Under the pieces are notes generated by a model. That model saw only the letters and a list, made by a program, of their open reading frames with translations. It did no database searches and was not told the origin of the DNA. Below, one piece after another: positions 1-7,304 of a DNA stretch of 41,240 nt. The DNA is taken from the NCBI GenBank assembly GCA_043773745.1, contig JAYVEV010000103.1, forward strand, positions 1-41,240. The letters are read 5' to 3'. Each line of letters begins with the position of its first letter. Within the stretch, counting starts at the first letter, position 1. Origin of the DNA: UKL13-2 sp043773745 (GTDB lineage: Bacteria; Pseudomonadota; Gammaproteobacteria; Burkholderiales; Usitatibacteraceae). A program made the translations under genes and the position numbers.

Positions 1-116
1 ACCTACTGTCCGTCCCTCACATTTTGAAAAGATGTGGTAAATAAGCGTCACACCAGTTGGTGCGATGAGCTGTCATTTATGATGCATCATGCAACTATAA
101 AATATGAGGCATCACG

Positions 117-1508
117 ATGAGCAAGCTGCGAATTGAAAACGACACCTTTGGTGATATCGAGGTGCCCCAGGCGCGACTGTGGGGCGCGCAAACCCAGCGC
201 AGCCTGACTTATTTTCATTTTGATGATAATGCCGGTGAAGTGATGCCGATTGCGGTTATTCACGCGTTGGTGATGGTGAAACGTGCCGCGGCCACAACCA
301 ATATGAAGCTGGGTATTTTGGATAAAGCCAAAGGGCAAGCAATCATCAGCGCGGCCGATGAAGTGCTCGCTGGTAAACACCCCGGTGAGTTTCCGCTAGT
401 GATATGGCAGACAGGTTCTGGGACCCAATCAAATATGAATGTCAATGAAGTGCTGGCCAATCGCGCCTCGGAAATTCTTGGCGGCAAGCGCGGTAAGAAA
501 AGATTAGTGCATCCCAATGATGATGTGAATAAAGGGCAATCGTCCAATGACACTTTTCCAACCGCAATGAATATAGCCGTGGTAATCGCGCTCCAGCACA
601 GCCTGCAGCCGGCGCTGAAAAAACTGCGCAATACACTTCACGCCAAATCAAAACGCTTCGCAACCATCATCAAAATCGGCCGGACGCATCTACAGGACGC
701 CACCCCTATTACGCTCGGGCAGGAATTTTCAGGCTACGTATCCCAGCTCGACCACTGTCTCGGCCACCTTGATGCCGCCCTTCCCCATTTGCATGAATTG
801 GCGCTGGGTGGCACGGCTGTCGGCACCGGCCTCAACACCCATCCCCAGTTTGCCCGCATGGCCGCAGCTGAGCTGGCCAGATTAACCGGACTTTCATTTT
901 TCACCGCGCCCAATAAATTTGAAGCGCTGGCCTCTTGCGACGGCATGGTGCATGCGCACGGCGCACTGAAAACACTGGCCACAGCCCTTTTCAAAATCGC
1001 CAACGATATTAGATGGCTTGCTTCTGGCCCGCGCGCCGGCATCGGCGAACTCTCGCTGCCAGAAAACGAGCCGGGCAGCTCCATCATGCCGGGCAAGGTT
1101 AATCCTACACAATCAGAGTCACTGACGATGCTGTGCTGCCAGGTGTTTGGCAACGATGCGGCGATCAATTTTGGTGGCGCATCGGGAAATTTTGAGCTCA
1201 ATGTTTTCCGCCCACTCATCATCAGCAATGTTTTGCGCAGTATCAGTTTGCTGGCGAGTGGCTGCAGGAATTTTGAACAACATTGTGCGGCCGGCATCAC
1301 TGCCAATAAAGCGCGCATTGAAACCTTGATGCGCGAATCGCTGATGCTGGTGACCGCGCTCAATCAACATATCGGCTATGACCGCGCTGCACAAATCGCC
1401 AAACACGCTCATCAAAACGGCCTCACGCTAAAAGAATCAGCACTAGCGCTTGGCCTGGTCAGCGCCGCGGATTTTGATCGATGGGTGCGGCCTGAAAACA
1501 TGATTTAA
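117..1508 (+). CDS. fumC: fumarate hydratase, class II
   Basis: Class II (iron-independent) fumarase, which interconverts fumarate and malate in the cytoplasmic TCA cycle as a homotetramer. The 463-residue length matches the family. The fumarase/aspartase signature GSSIMPGKVNP lies at about residues 321-331, and the substrate-site segments TGSGTQSNMN, SSNDTFPTAMN and GRTHLQDATP are all present in order. The ATG at 117 has a GAGG about 7 nt upstream. It is followed by a 227-nt gap and then a signalling cassette, so it is probably monocistronic. No catalytic residue appears to be missing. Identification is firm; fumC rather than aspA is favoured because the whole protein reads as fumarase, but the two families are close. 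Confidence 0.95.
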   Translation: MSKLRIENDTFGDIEVPQARLWGAQTQRSLTYFHFDDNAGEVMPIAVIHALVMVKRAAATTNMKLGILDKAKGQAIISAADEVLAGKHPGEFPLVIWQTGSGTQSNMNVNEVLANRASEILGGKRGKKRLVHPNDDVNKGQSSNDTFPTAMNIAVVIALQHSLQPALKKLRNTLHAKSKRFATIIKIGRTHLQDATPITLGQEFSGYVSQLDHCLGHLDAALPHLHELALGGTAVGTGLNTHPQFARMAAAELARLTGLSFFTAPNKFEALASCDGMVHAHGALKTLATALFKIANDIRWLASGPRAGIGELSLPENEPGSSIMPGKVNPTQSESLTMLCCQVFGNDAAINFGGASGNFELNVFRPLIISNVLRSISLLASGCRNFEQHCAAGITANKARIETLMRESLMLVTALNQHIGYDRAAQIAKHAHQNGLTLKESALALGLVSAADFDRWVRPENMI

Positions 1509-1735
1509 ACCAACTGAAAGCATCATAACTATCAGGCGCGTAGATTCTGACAGCCACCAGCGAGCCCGAAATGGCAAGGCTGACAACGGCAGAAAAGCAG
1601 CAATTATCGGCCTATAGCCGGATTCATCGCTCAAAGTAGCAGAGTTATCGAAAACCCGTTGCCTGGCAAGGAGCGAAATCGTAGAATTTCTTAAAATTCG
1701 CAATCGCAAACCTTCATAAGAAACAGATCGCCTTG
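1509..1735. other. intergenic region upstream of signalling cassette
   Basis: No gene is visible in this 227-nt gap. It holds the sigma70-like promoter described separately and two small dyads: CGGC-CTATA-GCCG near 1609 and the AT-rich GAATTT...AAAATTC near 1685. No strong terminator for fumC is seen. Confidence 0.5.
1659..1687 (+). promoter_or_regulatory. sigma70-like promoter for signalling cassette
   Basis: A TTGCCT -35 element (1659-1664) and a TAGAAT -10 element (1682-1687) are separated by exactly 17 nt. Transcription would start near 1694, leaving a leader of about 40 nt before the ATG at 1736. This is a match by eye to consensus (4/6 and 5/6). Confidence 0.5.
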
Positions 1736-2689
1736 ATGACTATACAGTCCGCCTCCGCAACCCTCATTTGCAGCGTCGTCTTCGCAGACTTGGTTGCCTA
1801 TTCGACGCGCTCGGTCAGTGAACAGATCAGCGCTAAACAGGGGTTTAACGCCTTGCTGTCGGCTGCGCTGAGCGCTATTCCGGCAAAGGAGCGCATCATG
1901 CTAGATACCGGGGACGGTGCGGCAGTATGTTTCATGGGTGAGCCTGAGGACGCGCTCTACACGGCCATGTATCTGCGTCAGCACGCCAGCAGCGAAGCAA
2001 TGCGCATTGGGATACATCTGGGCCCCATTACACGACTCGACGACATCAATGGGATGCCTAATCTGGTGGGAGATGGCATCAACGCGGCACAGCGCGTGAT
2101 GAATTTTGCCGAACCAGGACAGGTGTTCGCTTCGAGATCCTATCGCGATGTCGTTACCTGTTTGTCGCGCGAGTACGAGACCCTGTTTACCTTTAGCGGC
2201 GCGCGGCGCGACAAGCATGTACGCGAACATGAAATCTACATAGTCGGTGAATCCTCTGCCGCCTTTGCCCGCGCCGGCGACGGCATTGCTATGCGAGCAG
2301 CAGCCAGCGCAGTTGCACGCACCGGCACCAGGCCGCGCGCGGTCATCGCCGAAGATGAGACTATCCTGCGCGAGGAGTTGACCGAGTTATTAGCCGCAAT
2401 CTGGCCGGAGCTAGAAATTGTCGCCGCCGTAAGCGATGGTCTGGCTGCCATTCGTGCTGTTGAAGCGCATCGCCCCAATGTGCTGTTCCTGGATATCCAG
2501 ATGCCTGGCATGTCAGGCATCGAAGTTGCCAAGGCGATACGCGACCAGACACACATCGTCTTTACGACTGCTAACGACCAGTTTGCCATCAAGGCCTTTG
2601 AAGAAGGCGCCATCGATTACGTACTGAAGCCTTTTAATATAGCGCGCTTGGTGGCGGCTTGTCGACGCGTGCAAAAAACGCTTGGGTAG
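1736..2689 (+). CDS. class III cyclase-like domain fused to LytR-type receiver domain
   Basis: A 317-residue cytoplasmic protein with two domains. Residues 8-170 resemble a class III adenylate/guanylate cyclase domain: metal-type Asp18 in FADLVAYS, Asp60 in DTGDGA, and the GDGINAAQRVM segment supplying the transition-state Asn116 and Arg120. The lysine that normally selects adenine ahead of the second Asp is not there, so substrate and activity are uncertain. Residues 201-317 are a complete receiver domain with the acidic pocket Glu206-Asp207, phospho-acceptor Asp253 in FLDIQMP and Lys298 in VLKPF. The protein ends right after the receiver; the LytTR DNA-binding domain usual for this receiver type is absent. 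A TTG directly before the ATG could also start translation. The next kinase begins 11 nt downstream, so co-transcription is likely. Confidence 0.8.
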   Translation: MTIQSASATLICSVVFADLVAYSTRSVSEQISAKQGFNALLSAALSAIPAKERIMLDTGDGAAVCFMGEPEDALYTAMYLRQHASSEAMRIGIHLGPITRLDDINGMPNLVGDGINAAQRVMNFAEPGQVFASRSYRDVVTCLSREYETLFTFSGARRDKHVREHEIYIVGESSAAFARAGDGIAMRAAASAVARTGTRPRAVIAEDETILREELTELLAAIWPELEIVAAVSDGLAAIRAVEAHRPNVLFLDIQMPGMSGIEVAKAIRDQTHIVFTTANDQFAIKAFEEGAIDYVLKPFNIARLVAACRRVQKTLG

Positions 2690-2700
2690 CGGTCTAGCTT

Positions 2701-3855
2701 GTGCATGATTCGTCGACATACAATCCTACTATCATGATGATTCCCACCATGTTTTCGGCAGGATCGGGAGAATGCGCTGGTCTCACCCTGCGCCATCGCA
2801 TGTGGCGTGGTCTGACAGGACGCCGCTGGCTGGTGGTGTTTCTGCTTTCATTTGTCATGTCCACCGAAATTCTGTTCATCCCAGCAACGTACGAGGGCTG
2901 GACGCCAGTGCAGATTTTCAACGGCTGGCTCGAGCAATTTTTCGATAGCCTCACGCTGGGTATCGGCATGATGCTGTCCGTCACTTTTGCCGACGGCACC
3001 CTTCCGGAAGAAAGTCGCTGGCGGCTACCGGCTTTGGCAATGGTGGCAATTGCGTCCGGCATGTTTACCTATGCGGCATTGACGGTGTTCCACTTCCCGG
3101 CGGGCTTCTATCCGCCCACCTTGCAGCTAGCCGGCGAGGCACTGCGCGCCGTTCTGCTGGGTACGATGGTGACGCTGGTATGGGCAATACAGAAGCGCAA
3201 TGCGCGTGAGGCGAGGCGCTTACAGCGCATGCAAATTGATCGCGTGGCCCTTAATCGGCGCATGCTGGAAGCGCAGCTGCAGGTCATGGAAGCGCAGATC
3301 GAGCCGCATTTCCTGTTCAATACTTTGGCTACCGTTAAGCGTCTATATCAGACCACCTCCGCCAGCGGCGAGCGCATGCTAGACAGCTTACAGCTGTATC
3401 TGCGTTCGGCGATTCCGCGTATCCGCGGTGAAAACTCGACGCTGAGCAGCGAGTGCATATTGGTGGGCGCCTATCTCGACGTGCTACAGATTCGCATGGG
3501 CGACCGACTGGCCTTCGGCATCACACTACCGAAAGAGCTCGAGGAGATTAGCTTCCCACCGATGATGCTGATTACCCTCGTCGAAAACGCCATCAAGCAC
3601 GGCCTCAATCAGACAACTGCGGGCGGTCGCATTGAAATTTCTGCGCGTATTCAGGGTCGCGTACTCGAATTGGAGGTGTCTGACAATGGGGTGGGTTTCC
3701 AGGCCTCGTCAGGGCACGGCATCGGGCTGGCCAATATCCGTTCACGTCTGACCGCCTTGTATGGCGGGCAGGCGCAGTTGACGCTGGAGCCGCGTATGCC
3801 GAACGGTGTCACTTGCCTAATTCGCGTACCACACGAGCAGGGGCTGACAGCATGA
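2701..3855 (+). CDS. LytS/YehU-type membrane sensor histidine kinase
   Basis: A 384-residue inner-membrane histidine kinase of the His_kinase (PF06580) family. The N-terminal half has about four hydrophobic segments (roughly residues 42-60, 82-97, 108-130 and 146-163) and no periplasmic sensor domain. A helical linker leads to the phospho-acceptor block IEPHFLFNTL with His203 and Asn207. The ATP-binding half has an N-box LVENAIKHG (Glu295, Asn296), a G1 box SDNGVGF (328-333) and a G2 box GHGIGLANIRSRL. All expected residues are present, so it should be active. The GTG at 2701 gives the longest reading; ATGs at 2734-2749 are alternatives and no start has a good ribosome-binding site. Its stop overlaps the next start as ATGA, indicating translational coupling. 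Expected partners are the receivers of the genes on either side. Confidence 0.88.
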   Translation: MHDSSTYNPTIMMIPTMFSAGSGECAGLTLRHRMWRGLTGRRWLVVFLLSFVMSTEILFIPATYEGWTPVQIFNGWLEQFFDSLTLGIGMMLSVTFADGTLPEESRWRLPALAMVAIASGMFTYAALTVFHFPAGFYPPTLQLAGEALRAVLLGTMVTLVWAIQKRNAREARRLQRMQIDRVALNRRMLEAQLQVMEAQIEPHFLFNTLATVKRLYQTTSASGERMLDSLQLYLRSAIPRIRGENSTLSSECILVGAYLDVLQIRMGDRLAFGITLPKELEEISFPPMMLITLVENAIKHGLNQTTAGGRIEISARIQGRVLELEVSDNGVGFQASSGHGIGLANIRSRLTALYGGQAQLTLEPRMPNGVTCLIRVPHEQGLTA

Positions 3856-5021
3856 ATACGCCTGTCGCCACATCAACCAGAGAAATGAGCTGGGGAATAT
3901 TCACCATGTGGAGCGAGGAGCTGCGACAGAAGCTACGAGAACGCATGGCACACGTGCTGGTGCTCGGGTTCGGATTGACCGCAATGGAGGAATTTCGCGT
4001 GCTGCCGGTACTGCTCGAAACCGCGTCAGCTGGAAAAATGTTGTCCAGTGCGCTGCTGATTTTTCTGAACTCCTTGGTCATCCCTTTTCTGTTGATCACG
4101 ATCATCACCGCGGTCGAGCAAACCTGCCTGGTCCGTAACCATCGCGTGCTAGTACTCATGACGACCGTGATCATGGCTTCGGTTATTTCCGCTCTGCTGG
4201 GCATCACTTCCACGATCTACCTCGACGGTTGGGCGGGCAACGCGCTCTCGGGCGAAGGTGCGGATTTGCTAGGGTTATTTTTTCATCTACTGTGGATTTC
4301 GCTTTCTGTCGGCCTGTTGGCCGCAGCGTATTTCACTGTCTGGGAGCGCGGCCAGCAATCGGCCACCCGGCTAAGGGCCGCTGAGCTGGAGCGCCAGGGT
4401 ATCGAGCGCCAAGTAGTGGAATCGCGGCTCAATGTGATGAAGGCACGCGTGGAACCAGAATTCCTGTTTCTGTCCATCGGCGAAATTCAGCGCCTCTACC
4501 GGACGGATGCGCCGGCCGCCGAGCGTCATCTGGAAGACTTGATCGCCTATTTGCGCGCCGCCCTGCCGCAGATGCGTGGGGCAGCGTCAACATTGGGCGA
4601 TGAACTGCATCTGGTCTCCACGTATTTGCGTTTGCACGAAGACGCTTACGCTGGCCAGCTCGATTGGTCGTTCGACGTTGATGACAGTTTGCAGTCCCTG
4701 AATTTTCCGCCGATGGCCTTACTGCCGCTGGTCGACGATGCGCTGCGGCGCGCAGCCACGCTGACCGAGCCGGTGTTGGCCTTGCAGGTCCGCGCTGTGC
4801 GATTGGCGAACGCGACAGAACGCATCGCGGTGGAAGTGATGGATAATTGTGCCGTCTCCCGTGTGGAAACGAACGGCGAATTGGCACTGGTGACGCAAGA
4901 ACAGGCATTTGCAGATTTTTTTGGGAGCGATGCGAGCGTACGTCGCGCGCTGGGGACCCACGGTGGGACAACAGTTATTCTGGAGGCCAATTTTGGCGAC
5001 GGTACGCGCAGTCATCGCTGA
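3852..5021 (+). CDS. degenerate LytS-type histidine kinase (predicted pseudokinase)
   Basis: A 389-residue paralogue of the preceding kinase, with the same layout: about four N-terminal membrane segments (33-52, 61-88, 98-122, 140-162), a linker and a kinase-like half. Aligned with its neighbour without gaps through the core, the catalytic positions are changed. The IEPHFLFN block reads VEPEFLFLS, so His becomes Glu203 and Asn becomes Leu207. The N-box Glu-Asn pair is Asp295-Asp296, the G1 box DNGVGF reads DNCAVSR, and the G2 glycines are gone. The frame is open over the full length and structural residues such as FPPM and RLYRT are kept, so this is selected divergence rather than decay. It probably acts by pairing with the intact kinase. 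The start is the ATG inside the upstream ATGA overlap. Confidence 0.85.
   Translation: MNTPVATSTREMSWGIFTMWSEELRQKLRERMAHVLVLGFGLTAMEEFRVLPVLLETASAGKMLSSALLIFLNSLVIPFLLITIITAVEQTCLVRNHRVLVLMTTVIMASVISALLGITSTIYLDGWAGNALSGEGADLLGLFFHLLWISLSVGLLAAAYFTVWERGQQSATRLRAAELERQGIERQVVESRLNVMKARVEPEFLFLSIGEIQRLYRTDAPAAERHLEDLIAYLRAALPQMRGAASTLGDELHLVSTYLRLHEDAYAGQLDWSFDVDDSLQSLNFPPMALLPLVDDALRRAATLTEPVLALQVRAVRLANATERIAVEVMDNCAVSRVETNGELALVTQEQAFADFFGSDASVRRALGTHGGTTVILEANFGDGTRSHR
4982..4986 (+). promoter_or_regulatory. ribosome-binding site fixing a TTG start
   Basis: GGAGG sits 6 nt before a TTG at 4993, inside the end of the pseudokinase gene. This selects the TTG as the start of the response regulator over the upstream ATGs at 4909 and 4930, which lack a ribosome-binding site and would add residues unlike any receiver N-terminus. 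Confidence 0.7.
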
Positions 5022-5745
5022 GGACGAACCGGTCCTTCGGGAAGAATTGGCCGAGTTGCTGGTCTCGATCTGGCCGGGCCTCGAAATCGTCGCGCAAGCG
5101 ACCGATGGGGTTGCCGCTGTGGCGGCGGTGGAACAGTTTGCGCCGGCCGTCTTGTTTCTGGATATCCAGATGCCGCGCATGTCTGGCCTGGACGTTGCCC
5201 GCCAAGTCGGCAGCCGTTGTCATATCGTGTTCCTGACCGCCTACGACCAATACGCCGTGGAGGCTTTCGAACAGGGCGCCATCGACTATGTTTTGAAACC
5301 GGTAACGGCCAAGCGGTTGATAACCTCCGTGACACGATTACAGCAAAGACTGTCAAATGCACCCAATGATTTAGACGCCATACTGGCCCGGCTGGAGGCC
5401 GCCGCGGAGACAGGACGCCAATACCTCCGCTGGATCAAGGCCTCGCGCGGCAATGCCGTGCGCCTCATCACGGTTGAAGAAATTCTTTATTTTAAGGCCG
5501 ATGCCAAGTACACCGTGGTGATGACGGCAGACGGCGAGTCAGTGATTCGCACCACTATCAAGGAACTCGCGAGCGAGTTGAATCCGAATATGTTCTGGCA
5601 AATCCACCGCTCGGCCGTGGTCAATGTCAACGCCATCGAAAGCGTGGTGCATGAAATCAGTGGCGGTACCCGGGTACGTTTGAAGAATCATAAAGAAGTG
5701 CTGCCGGTAAGCGAGCCTTACCAGCATTTATTCCGATCGATGTGA
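4993..5745 (+). CDS. LytTR-family response regulator
   Basis: A 250-residue transcription factor with a receiver (residues 4-120) and a LytTR DNA-binding domain (about 145-248). The receiver has Glu10-Asp11 in the acidic pocket, phospho-acceptor Asp57 in FLDIQMP and Lys102 in VLKPV. The LytTR part shows the typical ILYFKADAKYT, FWQIHRSAVVN and VLPVSEPY blocks. By hand count about 70 of 115 receiver positions are identical to the receiver of the cyclase-fused protein two genes upstream, so the two arose by duplication. Translation probably starts at a TTG with a strong GGAGG, overlapping the pseudokinase by 29 nt, so synthesis of the two is coupled. It is expected to bind direct repeats in target promoters; the genes just downstream are natural candidates. 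Confidence 0.9.
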   Translation: MATVRAVIAEDEPVLREELAELLVSIWPGLEIVAQATDGVAAVAAVEQFAPAVLFLDIQMPRMSGLDVARQVGSRCHIVFLTAYDQYAVEAFEQGAIDYVLKPVTAKRLITSVTRLQQRLSNAPNDLDAILARLEAAAETGRQYLRWIKASRGNAVRLITVEEILYFKADAKYTVVMTADGESVIRTTIKELASELNPNMFWQIHRSAVVNVNAIESVVHEISGGTRVRLKNHKEVLPVSEPYQHLFRSM

Positions 5746-5763
5746 ACTCTACAGGAGGAAACA

Positions 5764-6222
5764 ATGAATACTGAGACAACTGGGCTGTTTGGCAATAGTG
5801 ATGGTGAGGCCAGCTTCGACCGCCGCGATCTATTGAAAATCTTTGCCGGCCTGAGCGCAACGGCTACCTTAGCGACGAGTTTGCCGGCAGCAGCACAGGA
5901 TGCTGCCAAAGTAAATTCGCGTTCCTACAAAGTAGTATTCGACAACGAGTCTATCCGGGTGCTCGAATATTTGTCCAAGCCAGGGGTGGGCATTTGCGGG
6001 CAAGGGCGACATTATCATCCGGCGCATGTCACTATCCAGTTGACCGACGCCAAGGTGCTCGTCACCGGGGCCGACGGCAAGAAGTTAGCGGTGGACGCCA
6101 AAACCGGCATGGTATTTCAGAGCCCGGCAGAGTGGCACACCACTGAGAACATCGGCTCAGCCGAGTCTCACGCTTATATCGTCGAATTCAAGGGCAAAGA
6201 TTGGAAGCCCAGCTCAGGCTGA
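5764..6222 (+). CDS. Tat-exported small cupin-like protein
   Basis: A 152-residue protein with a twin-arginine signal: DRRDLLKIFAGL (Arg20-Arg21) followed by a hydrophobic stretch and AAAQ cleavage near residue 45. The mature part reads as a single cupin barrel, with His83, His85 and His88 in GRHYHPAHV as likely metal ligands and a second histidine in PAEWHTTEN. Tat export suggests folding with a metal before transport to the periplasm. The ATG has a very strong AGGAGGA 4 nt upstream and lies only 18 nt after the response regulator, so it probably shares that transcript. The enzymatic role, if any, cannot be told from sequence; a ligand-binding or stress-sensing role is equally possible. Confidence 0.75.
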   Translation: MNTETTGLFGNSDGEASFDRRDLLKIFAGLSATATLATSLPAAAQDAAKVNSRSYKVVFDNESIRVLEYLSKPGVGICGQGRHYHPAHVTIQLTDAKVLVTGADGKKLAVDAKTGMVFQSPAEWHTTENIGSAESHAYIVEFKGKDWKPSSG

Positions 6223-6301
6223 CGTACCTCGACGGCGCTGACAATCGACAGCCAGACGCCAGTTCCAAAATCCCGTAACTCAACTTTCAATGAGGTGGTT
6301 T

Positions 6302-7228
6302 ATGAACCGCTATAGGAAACTGTTCGTCAAAATTACCCGCATCGCCACCGTCCTCGCGGCAACGACGGCGCTGCCGGCGTCGGCCACCGAGAACGGCACA
6401 ACCGCGTTTCCGAGCGGTTCCGATGATTTTCTGGTCGCTGCTATGCCGCCACCCGGGGTATACGGCATTCTGTATGGCAACCGTTTTCGGGCAGACCAGC
6501 TCAATGGCAATGCGGGTCAAACGCTACCGTTGAATTTTTCCCTATCGGTCAATGCGCTGGTGCCACGCATTGATTGGGTGAGGCCGGTGCAATTTCTCGG
6601 CGCGGATCGGTGGGGTACTCTGCTGATTCTGCCCCTGCTCGACGTCAATGTCGCGCTGTCACCGGCCCCCGGCGTGAACATAGCGGGCAAAAAAAGTGGT
6701 GTGGGCGACCTCGTCATCGGCAACGCCTTGCATTGGACCTTGGGCGATTTTCATATGCTCAATGCCGTCGATGTCGTGTCTCCGACTGGACGTTATCAAG
6801 CACAGGACGTAGTTAATCTCGGCCGCAACCAATGGGTGTTGCGCCTGAACCATATGGGCACCTGGCTACCAGGTGGAAACTGGGATGTCTCTTATCGCCT
6901 GCACTGGGACAACAACTTTCGGAATCGCGATACTGACTACCGGTCCGGGCAAACGGCATACCTGGGGTATGCCATCGGCTGGAAACCTTCGCCCCCAGCT
7001 ACCATCGGTGTTTCCGGTTATGCGCTAAAGCAAATCACCGACGACCGTCAGGGCGGACGGGTGGTCGCCCCCGACGGCAACCGCCTGGCCGTGCGAGGCA
7101 TCGGCCCGGTTGTCAAATACTTTTTTGATGGCGGCGTTTTCGTCACTCTAAAGTATTATCGGGAATCGTCGAGTCGCAATGGGCCTACGGGCAACCAGAC
7201 TTGGTTGTACGTGGGCATGCCGTTATAG
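6302..7228 (+). CDS. SphA/phenol-degradation MetA-like outer-membrane protein
   Basis: A 308-residue protein with an N-terminal Sec signal (basic MNRYRKLFVK, then a hydrophobic stretch ending ALPASA). The rest reads as an outer-membrane beta-barrel of the Phenol_MetA_deg/SphA type (PF13557): an early PPPGVYGILYGNRF segment, the VGDLVIGNALHW turn and alternating beta strands to the C-terminus. Members are usually linked with uptake of hydrophobic or aromatic compounds, but the substrate here is unknown. The ATG at 6302 is preferred over one 12 nt earlier because GAGGTGG lies just ahead of it. It stands between the cupin and a TonB-dependent receptor on the same strand, which suggests a shared transport function. 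Confidence 0.72.
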   Translation: MNRYRKLFVKITRIATVLAATTALPASATENGTTAFPSGSDDFLVAAMPPPGVYGILYGNRFRADQLNGNAGQTLPLNFSLSVNALVPRIDWVRPVQFLGADRWGTLLILPLLDVNVALSPAPGVNIAGKKSGVGDLVIGNALHWTLGDFHMLNAVDVVSPTGRYQAQDVVNLGRNQWVLRLNHMGTWLPGGNWDVSYRLHWDNNFRNRDTDYRSGQTAYLGYAIGWKPSPPATIGVSGYALKQITDDRQGGRVVAPDGNRLAVRGIGPVVKYFFDGGVFVTLKYYRESSSRNGPTGNQTWLYVGMPL

Positions 7229-7304
7229 GCGCCGGCGAACGACCCGGTTTACTCACGAATCGCTATTAGAAAAATTAGCTTGGGAAGTACAGGAAGACGA
7301 AAAA

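Noticed and set aside
79..90. 12-bp palindrome ATGATGCATCAT ahead of fumC
   Set aside because: Short and AT-rich enough to be chance; no promoter could be placed around it with confidence.
734..1363. 209-codon open frame on the minus strand
   Set aside because: It is antisense to fumC with low-complexity, non-family sequence; a shadow of fumC codon bias.
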